7,526 nt of DNA. Origin: an uncultured Bacillota bacterium (GTDB lineage Bacteria > Bacillota_I > Bacilli_A > Erysipelotrichales > Erysipelotrichaceae). The translations under genes and the position numbers were made by a program. Within the stretch, counting starts at the first letter, position 1. The number at the start of each line of letters is the position of its first letter. Below the pieces are notes generated by a model that worked only from the letters and a program-made list of their open reading frames with translations, did no database searches and was not told the DNA's origin. The stretch lies in assembly GCA_946619805.1 (NCBI GenBank), contig CAMOMM010000043.1, positions 1 to 7,526 on the forward strand, in the 5' to 3' direction. Below, piece after piece: positions 1 through 6,020 of the stretch.

Positions 1-494
1 ATCAGGTCATCTTCACTTTCAACCAGGGCACTGGCCAGCTTGTTAAGACCGTCAGTTGTGCTGTTTACATAGAAACAGGTATAAACATCCGGATCAGCAT
101 TGAGGAACTTCAGGACGGTATCACGGGTTTCATTGTAAATGTCAGTTGAATGGTTTGACTTCTGAGAGAAGCCGCGTCCGATTGAACCGTACATCTTCAT
201 TTCAGCATCGACCTTATCCATGACAGGAACCAGAGATGGGGTCGTGGCAGCGTTGTCAAAGTTGATCAGCGGCTGCTTGGTTCCGTCAGGCAGTTCAACG
301 TTTTCATCAACACCGACAACATAATTGCGGATGTTGTCAATGGTATAGACTACTTCCTCAGGTGTTGGCTCAGGAGTCGGTTCAGGTGTTGGGGTCGGCT
401 GTGGATCAACAGGTTTTGTACAGCCTGCAATCAGGGTGCAGCATGTTAATACTGCCAGTAAAATGCTTAACAGTTTTATGCATGTTGGTTTCAT
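1..494 (-). CDS. Lipoprotein with class V aminotransferase (cysteine desulfurase-like) domain, 3' end outside window
   Basis: The first 164 codons are visible; the reading frame is open at the window edge. The ATG at 494..492 has AAGGAG at 508..503, 8 bases upstream. Residues 1-24 form a lipoprotein signal peptide (Lys-rich start, hydrophobic core, lipobox LIAG-C25). Residues 31-46 are a Pro/Thr/Glu spacer. From about residue 76 the protein matches the start of PLP-dependent class V aminotransferases of the SufS/NifS/selenocysteine lyase type: NFDNAATTP (78-86), YGSIGRG (102-108), then STDIYNETRDTVLKFLNADP and NSTTDGLN (144-151). The last corresponds to the GTTEAIN segment that contacts PLP phosphate in SufS. 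The PLP lysine and the catalytic cysteine loop would lie beyond the edge. The family normally acts in the cytoplasm, so a lipid-anchored, exported form is odd. The substrate is unknown: cysteine desulfurase, selenocysteine lyase or another class V reaction are all possible. The family call is firm; activity is inferred. Confidence 0.85.
   Translation of the reverse strand, partial: MKPTCIKLLSILLAVLTCCTLIAGCTKPVDPQPTPTPEPTPEPTPEEVVYTIDNIRNYVVGVDENVELPDGTKQPLINFDNAATTPSLVPVMDKVDAEMKMYGSIGRGFSQKSNHSTDIYNETRDTVLKFLNADPDVYTCFYVNSTTDGLNKLASALVESEDDL
357..392 (-). repeat. Three tandem 12-base units encoding Pro-Thr-Pro-Glu
   Basis: On the minus strand three consecutive 12-base units (CCAACACCTGAA, CCGACTCCTGAG, CCAACACCTGAG) encode PTPE-PTPE-PTPE, residues 35-46 of the lipoprotein at 1..494. 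They form the extended spacer between the lipid-anchored cysteine and the enzyme domain. Such linkers commonly hold a lipoprotein domain away from the membrane. The unit copy number could vary by slippage. Confidence 0.8.
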
Positions 495-525
495 ATATTA
501 GTCTCCTTCTTAATTACTTTTTTTT

Positions 526-555
526 ATTATATATTTTATTCAATATCATAAACAA
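526..555 (-). promoter_or_regulatory. Candidate promoter of the aminotransferase-like lipoprotein gene
   Basis: Reading the minus strand, TTGTTT (555..550), an 18-base spacer and a perfect TATAAT (531..526) lie upstream of the ATG at 494. The predicted transcript start is near 519, leaving a leader of about 25 bases that contains the ribosome binding site. The -35 box is weak, but the position is sensible: immediately after the terminator of the preceding gene, in AT-rich DNA. Confidence 0.5.
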
Positions 556-574
556 TATCTCTTCAGGAATCAGT

Positions 575-606
575 AAAAAAGAAGTGATCATCACAATCAC
601 TTCTTT
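575..606 (-). terminator. Rho-independent terminator of the small lipoprotein gene
   Basis: On the minus strand an 11-bp perfect stem (AAAGAAGTGAT, 606..596, with ATCACTTCTTT, 588..578) encloses a 7-base loop. It runs into six T residues (580..575). It lies 32 bases after the stop codon at 639. The other side is also T-rich on the plus strand, so the hairpin could work in both directions, although no plus-strand gene is present. Confidence 0.88.
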
Positions 607-638
607 GTTTTCTGTTCTTTTCCGTTTAATGTCTTATT

Positions 639-1352
639 CTACTTGGAAGGTGTAACCTTTGTCATGTGGACGTTAGGTACGTTGTACCAGTACAGGAAGC
701 CTTCAATGTCAACTACGTCACCGATCTTCAGACCTTCAACAGCCTTGTATACATCAGTATTGTTATCGCAGAGATAGAATTCAACGCAGAATTCATATTC
801 CTTGCCATCCTTGTCGAACTTGACATAGAGGTCATCGGTCTTGTTTTCAGCGTTCTTGTATTCGAATGCCTTTCCATTGCCGTAATCCTTGACTGTCAGT
901 CCCTTCATTGAAATGAACAGGTTCATCTTGTCTTCAAGCTTGTCTGTACCTAACAGACTGGTAACATCCAACGGCTTGGCAACATACTTTCCATCCAGGA
1001 TCTCGTATGTTGCATCGATGATTTCAACTTCACCAGCCCAGGTTGACTTCTGACCTTTTACTCTGATCTTGGTGCCTTGGGTCAGCTTATTGTACTCTTC
1101 TTCAGAACAAGGCATTCCATACAGGAAATATCCGCCTTCACCGTCCTGAGTATAGAAAGTTCCGGCGTTGTCCCACCAGCCCTGCTTAGCCTGTACATAA
1201 GTTTCAATGGTAACTTCTGTATCATCCTTGGCAGCAACAAACTCAGCATAGGTCATGACGCCTTCGCTCTTTTTATTAGGATCTTCCTTCTTGCATCCAG
1301 CGAAGCTGAATAACATTGTCAGTGCTAATAATGCGATTAAAAGTTTTTTCAT
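639..1352 (-). CDS. Small lipoprotein with two OB-fold-like halves, function unknown
   Basis: This 237-residue protein starts at ATG 1352..1350, with AAGGAG (1365..1360) 7 bases upstream. Residues 1-19 are a signal peptide ending in the lipobox SFAG-C20, so the protein should be lipid-anchored on the outer face of the membrane. The mature part appears to hold two similar halves, about 31-119 and 120-237. Each ends in the pattern 'G(T/D)xxxxxGxxxxxxxxVxxxxxxxx' seen in small OB-fold domains (TQGTKIRVKGQ at 91-101; LKIGDVVDIEGF at 208-219). I infer the OB-like fold by eye from these motifs. It has cysteines at 82, 189 and 195 in the exported part. It has its own promoter and terminator and so is mostly transcribed alone, between the ABC operon and a second lipoprotein gene. 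A ligand or partner cannot be named. An uncharacterised lipoprotein is the safe call. Confidence 0.85.
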   Translation of the reverse strand: MKKLLIALLALTMLFSFAGCKKEDPNKKSEGVMTYAEFVAAKDDTEVTIETYVQAKQGWWDNAGTFYTQDGEGGYFLYGMPCSEEEYNKLTQGTKIRVKGQKSTWAGEVEIIDATYEILDGKYVAKPLDVTSLLGTDKLEDKMNLFISMKGLTVKDYGNGKAFEYKNAENKTDDLYVKFDKDGKEYEFCVEFYLCDNNTDVYKAVEGLKIGDVVDIEGFLYWYNVPNVHMTKVTPSK

Positions 1353-1383
1353 TTTCCCTCTCCTTCACTTTGGAAACATAACC

Positions 1384-1412
1384 ATTATATACTTTAAGCC
1401 CTCAAATCTCAA
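1384..1412 (-). promoter_or_regulatory. Strong sigma-A-type promoter of the small lipoprotein gene
   Basis: On the minus strand TTGAGA (1412..1407), a 17-base spacer and TATAAT (1389..1384) are close to the vegetative consensus. The predicted transcript start is near 1377, about 25 bases upstream of the ATG at 1352. The promoter sits in the 78-base gap after the solute-binding protein gene. No convincing terminator precedes it, so ABC operon transcripts could also read through. Confidence 0.75.
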
Positions 1413-1430
1413 CAAAACAGAAATGAGTTG

Positions 1431-3026
1431 CTAGGAAGCATTTTTGCGTCTTTCCTTTAACCAGCCATAACCGGCAACAATACCCAGGCTGACCCACACT
1501 GCACCCAGTACCGTCAACAGGATAACAGCTGTCTGAGGTAACGGACCCAGGTCTGTTTTTTCGGCTGAAGTGTTGTTGAGCTGGTCAAGACGGTAGAGTG
1601 ATGTGACATCACTGTAGAGTTTCTTCATGAAGGCATCATCTACTGTCTGCCCTCTTCTGACCCCCTTGGTCACATTTTCAATCAGCTGTCCAGCCGCATC
1701 TCTTAAGGAAGCTGAACCGTTAAATACCGGTGTTACAAAGGTATTGTCCGTATTGTTTATCAGTAATTCCGTAGCTTCGATCTTTACCCTGTAGTGATCT
1801 TCGTTGTCCGTACCTTTTAGAGAAAGATACTGCTGATACTCATCAGTCTTTCTGGCCTTTTCCGTTACCGGAACATAGCCTTCCGTTTCCGCATAGGCTA
1901 TCTGGACCTCATTGGTCAGCAGATATTGGGCAAACAGCCAGGAAGCCAGTACTTCCTGCGGATCTTTCTTGTTGAAAACACAGATGCTTGGTCCCTGCGA
2001 GATCATCTGCGGATGTTCAGGATCAAACTGCGGCACTGTCATTACAGCCGTTTCAAAATCCACCAGATTTTCCTCGCTGATATCCAATAGCGGTGCCTCG
2101 CTGCCCATCCAGGTACTTCCGGCCGTGGAGTCTATTGCGAAAATGCACTGGCCGGCATTAAGGAAGTTAGCCGGGTAGCTGGAAATCTTGAAGGTCGAGA
2201 ATGCACCCAGTTCCACATGGTGGACCAGATCATAAAGAAGCTGTTCAGTCACATCATTGAAGATCTGTATTTCACCATCAGGGCTGGAATATCCGGCATT
2301 TTTCTGCCTGAGCATCTGGATCATCATGTTATCCGTACTCTTGTAAATAAACGGTATCATGACTTTCTGTCCATTGACCAGGTAATTACCTTCTTCATCC
2401 TTGGCCGTAGCAGCGTCGGCCACTTCCCAGACAAAATCCCATGTCAGCTTTTCCGGAAGTCTGAAGCCCAGCTTTTCAACATAGGTCTTGTTGATGTAGC
2501 AAGCTTCTGTAGAGCGCATGTACGGTATTGCATAATAATGGCCGTCAATTATCCCCTCGTTGAGGAATTTGGCTATTACTTCATCCTTTGACGGTGAATC
2601 AAACAGAAGCTTCTTGCCGCCTAACCCATAATCAGGTTCCACCAGCAGGTCATCCAGCGGAACAACCGTGTTGATGCCGGTAAGATAGGTAGCGATATGG
2701 TCCGGGTAAGTGATGCAGACATTAGGTGTGGTATTGGTGGCAATATTGGTTATGACATCGTTGTAGATACGCCCGTAGTCCGTATACAGACGGATGTTTA
2801 CATGAATGTTAGGATACAGTTTCTGAAATTCATCTATCGCCTGTACATATATCCGGGACTGAGTCTTGTTGGTATCGTTTTTAGCCCAGAATGTGAGCTC
2901 ATATTCTCTTGAGGTGTCGAAGTCTTCCGGCATTTCGAAGGCAGCCAGGCCTTTGGAACCGTGACAGCCTGTCAAAACTGATAATAACGACAGTGAGCAT
3001 AAGATAACGGTAATAAGTCTTTTCAT
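1431..3026 (-). CDS. CUT1-type ABC transporter solute-binding lipoprotein with C-terminal LPQTA/membrane tail
   Basis: This 531-residue extracellular solute-binding protein (family 1, MalE/UgpB-like) captures the substrate for the adjacent permeases. The signal peptide ends in the lipobox VLTG-C21. The mature N-terminus has the family's opening strand (ELTFWAKNDT, residues 43-52) and helix (AIDEFQKLYPNIHVNI). YAIPYMRSTEACYINKTYVEKLG near the middle and WLFAQYLL with YVPVTEKA later are also typical. It is longer than the usual 400-450 residues. The extra C-terminus holds LPQTA (496-500), a hydrophobic stretch (about 501-523) and a basic end (LKERRKNAS), an arrangement like a sortase sorting signal or a single membrane anchor. 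Its start overlaps the permease stop as ATGA. AGGAGG at 3041..3036, inside the permease's last codons, is its ribosome binding site. The role is well supported; the substrate is unknown. Confidence 0.93.
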   Translation of the reverse strand: MKRLITVILCSLSLLSVLTGCHGSKGLAAFEMPEDFDTSREYELTFWAKNDTNKTQSRIYVQAIDEFQKLYPNIHVNIRLYTDYGRIYNDVITNIATNTTPNVCITYPDHIATYLTGINTVVPLDDLLVEPDYGLGGKKLLFDSPSKDEVIAKFLNEGIIDGHYYAIPYMRSTEACYINKTYVEKLGFRLPEKLTWDFVWEVADAATAKDEEGNYLVNGQKVMIPFIYKSTDNMMIQMLRQKNAGYSSPDGEIQIFNDVTEQLLYDLVHHVELGAFSTFKISSYPANFLNAGQCIFAIDSTAGSTWMGSEAPLLDISEENLVDFETAVMTVPQFDPEHPQMISQGPSICVFNKKDPQEVLASWLFAQYLLTNEVQIAYAETEGYVPVTEKARKTDEYQQYLSLKGTDNEDHYRVKIEATELLINNTDNTFVTPVFNGSASLRDAAGQLIENVTKGVRRGQTVDDAFMKKLYSDVTSLYRLDQLNNTSAEKTDLGPLPQTAVILLTVLGAVWVSLGIVAGYGWLKERRKNAS

Positions 3027-3898
3027 CCCTTAGTACCTCCTCTGGAAACGCCTTCCATGATCTTCTTGTGGAATATCAGAAACAGAATGATCAGCGGTAT
3101 GGAAATAACCACTACTGCCGCCATCATGGCCGGGATGTTTTCCCTGCCCATGCCGTTCTCTCTGATTTCCTGAATACCGTTGGATACCAAAAACAATGCA
3201 GCATCATCGGTTATCAATCTTGGCCAGACGTAGGAGTTCCAGCATTCAATGATTTTAAGTATCGTGACCGTGACAATGGTCGGACGGCAGATCGGGATAA
3301 GGACCTTGAACAGGAATTTCAGATCGCTGGTTCCGTCAACTTTGGCTGCCTTGTACAGTTCATCAGGAACCTGGGCAAAGTTTTCCTTCAGCAGATAGAT
3401 GTAGAATACCGAGGTAATGGACGGCAGGATAAGTCCCCAGAAGGTATTGCGCATGTTCCAGTTGGTAATGGTGACAAAGTTGGTTATGACGACCAGTTCG
3501 TTAGGTATCATCATAAGAGCCAGGAAACCGGCAAACACCAGGTCTCTGCCTCTGAATTCAAGCTTGCTGAAGGCAAAGGCCGCAAAGGTGATGACGATCA
3601 GCATCAGAGCCGTAGTTGCCAGAGTAAAGATGACCGTATTGCCAAGGTATTTCAATAACGGCACAGCCGTGAAGACATCAATGTAGTTCTGAATGGTCGG
3701 CTGCAGAGTAAAGAACTTAGGTATGTATTCCGAACTGTAGGAACCGTAGCTCTTGATGGAGGTAAGTACCATCCAGTAGAACGGGAACAGGACGATCAGA
3801 GCCCATAAAACCAGAGCGGAATAAACAAGGATGTTCTTGATCTTACGGCGCCTTGCCGCTGTCTTTTCTATCTTTTCATAATCGAGATTCTGATCCAT
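3023..3898 (-). CDS. CUT1-type ABC transporter permease, MalG/UgpE-like
   Basis: This 291-residue inner membrane subunit has about six hydrophobic segments (the first at about 24-45, the last at about 256-277). The cytoplasmic EAA loop, ELYKAAKVDGTSDLKFLFKV followed by LIP (180-202), docks on the ATPase. It follows a short basic N-terminus (KIEKTAARRRKIKN), and the VLFPFYWMVLTSIK segment near the start is typical of MalG/UgpE-type subunits. It would form the translocation channel with the permease encoded just upstream, feeding solute from the lipoprotein encoded downstream. The start at 3898 is 10 bases after the preceding stop. GAGGTG at 3909..3904 overlaps that stop and lies 5 bases from the ATG. 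The 3' end overlaps the binding protein gene by 4 bases, which suggests translational coupling. Confidence 0.95.
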   Translation of the reverse strand: MDQNLDYEKIEKTAARRRKIKNILVYSALVLWALIVLFPFYWMVLTSIKSYGSYSSEYIPKFFTLQPTIQNYIDVFTAVPLLKYLGNTVIFTLATTALMLIVITFAAFAFSKLEFRGRDLVFAGFLALMMIPNELVVITNFVTITNWNMRNTFWGLILPSITSVFYIYLLKENFAQVPDELYKAAKVDGTSDLKFLFKVLIPICRPTIVTVTILKIIECWNSYVWPRLITDDAALFLVSNGIQEIRENGMGRENIPAMMAAVVVISIPLIILFLIFHKKIMEGVSRGGTKG

Positions 3899-3908
3899 GT
3901 TGTCACCT

Positions 3909-4799
3909 CTAGTAATGAACGTGCTTTTTGCTTACCAGCAGGTTGATGCAGGTAATTGACAGCACGATCGCAAACAGTATGATGGCTGCTGCGGAAGCAT
4001 AGGATGGATAACCGCCGCTGTTTCCATACAGCATGTCATAGACATAGCCTACAATGGTATTCATGCCGGCAGCATTGAGATCTGTGCCAAACAGAGCTAC
4101 TGCATCGCTGTAGGCCTTGAAGGCACCGATGAAGCCGGTGATGACCAGATAAAAGATCATTGGTGAAATCATCGGAATGGTTATTTTGTAGAAGATACGG
4201 AACGGTGAAGTTCCATCGACTTTTGCGGCATTGTAAAGGTTCTGATCAACACTGGCTAAAGCACTGGTAAGGATCAGCACCTTGAAAGGCAGTACTACCC
4301 ATATCGTATAGAAGCACAGCACAAACATCTTGGCCCAGTATGGCCCGTCAATGAAGTCAATGCTTTCACCGCCAAACCGGTTGATCAGCAGATTTATCAT
4401 GCCTTCGGTATAGGCCGTCTTCTTAAACAGAATCATGAAGACCAGACCGACTGCCAGTGTATTGGTTACATATGGCAGGAAATATATCGTCTGGAACAGA
4501 TCCTTCAGCTTTTCAATTGAATTAAGAGCCAGCGAAATCAGCAGAGCCAGCCCCGTGGACAGAGGTACGGTTATCAAGACCAGTATGATGGTGTTTTTCA
4601 CTGCCTGCAGGAAATAGGTGTCGTGAAGAACATAGCTGAAGTTGTACATTCCCACCCCAAAGTAAGTCTGGGATGCTGAATTATAGCCTTCTTCAAGGGA
4701 ATAGACAAAGACGTCTATCAATGGATAGACCATGAATATTCCCAGAAAGATAATTGCGGGCAGCAGGTACAGCCAGCCTTTCAGTTCCTTTCTCTTCAT
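3909..4799 (-). CDS. CUT1-type ABC transporter permease, MalF/UgpA-like
   Basis: This 296-residue membrane subunit has a first hydrophobic segment at about 9-33 (LYLLPAIIFLGIFMVYPLIDV), the usual start of UgpA/MsmF-type permeases, followed by about five more. The EAA loop is NLYNAAKVDGTSPFRIFYKI followed by TIP (187-209). It lacks the extra N-terminal segments of enteric MalF, so it resembles UgpA, MsmF and other sugar permeases. The ATG at 4799 overlaps the ATPase stop as ATGA, and a purine-rich GAGGAAGGGG lies 7 bases upstream of it. It pairs with the permease at 3023..3898. The transport class is certain; which sugar or polyol is moved cannot be read from the sequence. Confidence 0.95.
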   Translation of the reverse strand: MKRKELKGWLYLLPAIIFLGIFMVYPLIDVFVYSLEEGYNSASQTYFGVGMYNFSYVLHDTYFLQAVKNTIILVLITVPLSTGLALLISLALNSIEKLKDLFQTIYFLPYVTNTLAVGLVFMILFKKTAYTEGMINLLINRFGGESIDFIDGPYWAKMFVLCFYTIWVVLPFKVLILTSALASVDQNLYNAAKVDGTSPFRIFYKITIPMISPMIFYLVITGFIGAFKAYSDAVALFGTDLNAAGMNTIVGYVYDMLYGNSGGYPSYASAAAIILFAIVLSITCINLLVSKKHVHY

Positions 4800-5905
4800 C
4801 TGAGAACCCCTTCCTCAAAATAAAGGCGTTTCTGATCTTCTTTGCTGAAGAGATGAACTTTATATGGTTTCAGGGAGAATCTGACTTCCTTGCCGGATGT
4901 ATCGACCCTGTTTTCAGCACTTATGATCGAACGTACAGAAACACCGGTCATATTGTCATTGAAGGATACCACACTGGTATCTCTTCCCATGACTTCCACT
5001 GCACTTAAACGGCAGTGTAACGGTCCGTTTTCATCCAGAATAAAGCCTTCCGGACGTATTCCCGCATACACTTCCTGATCACTGATGCCGGTGGTCTTTA
5101 ACACCTTGTCTTCACCTATGTACAGCCAGCCGTTTTCCACTCTGCCGTTAAAGGTATTGATCTGCGGGGTGCCTAGAAACTGAGCGACAAACAGATTGCA
5201 TGGATCATCATAGACATCCTGCGGTTTGCCTATCTGATTTACGACCCCATCCTTCATGACAATGATGAGATCTGAAATGCTCATGGCCTCTTCCTGGTCA
5301 TGAGTAACGAAGATGGTCGTAACTCCTGTTTCCGTCTGTATTCTTCTGATCTCTTCACGGGTCTGTAAACGCAGTCGGGCATCAAGGTTGCTTAAAGGTT
5401 CATCCAGCAGCAGAACATTAGGAGTTTTTACCAATGCTCTGGCTATGGCTACACGCTGCTGCTGGCCGCCGCTCATTTCATTTGGCTTACGCTCCATTAA
5501 GTGTTCTATCTGGACCAGTCTGGCTACTTCCAGAGCCTTGGCTTCCATCTGTTCTCTGGTCATCTTCTTATCGCCTTTGAGGTTCTGTAACGGGAAGATG
5601 ATATTCTCCAGTACCGTCAGATGCGGATACAGTGCATAGTTCTGGAATACCATGCCGACTCCTCTGTTTTCAGGAGGCAGTTTGGTAACATCGTTTTCGC
5701 CGAAGAAGATCTGACCGCTGGTCGGTTCCAGCAGGCCGCTGATCAGGTTCAGTGCTGTGCTTTTACCGCAGCCGCTTGGACCTAATAAGCCGACGAGCTT
5801 GCCGTCAGGTATCTCAAAATCAAAATCATTGACCGCAATCACGTCAGGAAGATTCTTCGTCCTGTTCGGGAAAATCTTGGTCAGGTGCTTAAGTACAACT
5901 TTCAT
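4796..5905 (-). CDS. CUT1-type ABC transporter ATPase, MalK/UgpC/MsmX-like
   Basis: This 369-residue cytoplasmic ATPase powers the importer. Walker A is GPSGCGKST (42-50), the Q-loop glutamine is Q88 in MVFQNYALYPHLTV, the signature is MSGGQQQR (144-151), Walker B is VLLLDEP (164-170), the D-loop is SNLDAR and the switch histidine is H202 in VTHDQEEAM. Residues from about 240 onward form the C-terminal regulatory (TOBE/OB-type) region typical of MalK/UgpC/MsmX, including YAGIRPEGF. I chose the ATG at 5905..5903 because AGAGGAA lies at 5918..5912, 6 bases upstream. A longer in-frame GTG at 5926 adds 7 residues, but it has no ribosome binding site and falls at the predicted transcript start. 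It is the first gene of the operon, so the system has its own ATPase rather than relying on a shared one. Confidence 0.95.
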   Translation of the reverse strand: MKVVLKHLTKIFPNRTKNLPDVIAVNDFDFEIPDGKLVGLLGPSGCGKSTALNLISGLLEPTSGQIFFGENDVTKLPPENRGVGMVFQNYALYPHLTVLENIIFPLQNLKGDKKMTREQMEAKALEVARLVQIEHLMERKPNEMSGGQQQRVAIARALVKTPNVLLLDEPLSNLDARLRLQTREEIRRIQTETGVTTIFVTHDQEEAMSISDLIIVMKDGVVNQIGKPQDVYDDPCNLFVAQFLGTPQINTFNGRVENGWLYIGEDKVLKTTGISDQEVYAGIRPEGFILDENGPLHCRLSAVEVMGRDTSVVSFNDNMTGVSVRSIISAENRVDTSGKEVRFSLKPYKVHLFSKEDQKRLYFEEGVLR

Positions 5906-5930
5906 ATTGTGTTCCTCTGTCTTCACGTCT

Positions 5931-5960
5931 ATTATAAATCATATTCGAAAACACTGTCTA
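5931..5960 (-). promoter_or_regulatory. Promoter of the ABC transporter operon
   Basis: On the minus strand TAGACA (5960..5955; 5 of 6 bases of TTGACA), an 18-base spacer and a perfect TATAAT (5936..5931) precede the ATPase gene. The predicted transcript start is near 5924, about 20 bases from the ATG at 5905. The spacer contains the small palindrome TTCGAA, but I see no convincing operator or catabolite-response element. Confidence 0.7.
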
Positions 5961-5974
5961 AGTTTCAACCGGAC

Positions 5975-6011
5975 AAAAAAAGAAGTATAGCATGCAAAGC
6001 CTAACTTCTTT
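5975..6011 (-). terminator. Rho-independent terminator of the MATE gene
   Basis: On the minus strand the stem AAAGAAGT (6011..6004) pairs with ACTTCTTT (5986..5979). With one bulged T it extends through TAG/CTA, and it is followed by seven T residues (5981..5975). It lies 9 bases after the stop codon at 6021 and just upstream of the ABC operon promoter, so it separates the two transcription units. Confidence 0.85.
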
Positions 6012-6020
6012 CATCAGTAT

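Noticed and set aside
362..655. Plus-strand open frame of 97 codons with a hydrophobic stretch
   Set aside because: It runs through the promoter and terminator of the minus-strand genes, and its hydrophobic part comes from AT-rich intergenic DNA.
1428..1445. Small hairpin (TGCT-TCCT-AGCA) at the end of the binding protein gene as a terminator
   Set aside because: It has a four-base stem only, with no T-run directly after it. This is too weak to call.
2217..2591. Plus-strand open frame of 124 codons inside the binding protein gene
   Set aside because: It is fully opposite a well-supported gene, with no recognisable domain and no convincing ribosome binding site.
3068..3658. Plus-strand open frame of 196 codons opposite the permease gene
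   Set aside because: It is very rich in charged and Gln/Asp residues, has no known family pattern, and lies wholly opposite a clear permease with EAA loop. It is an antisense shadow.
5937..5954. Possible catabolite-response operator (TGTTTTCGAATATG) between the -35 and -10 boxes
   Set aside because: Only the central CG and a few flanking bases fit the CcpA consensus, and the palindrome is limited to TTCGAA.
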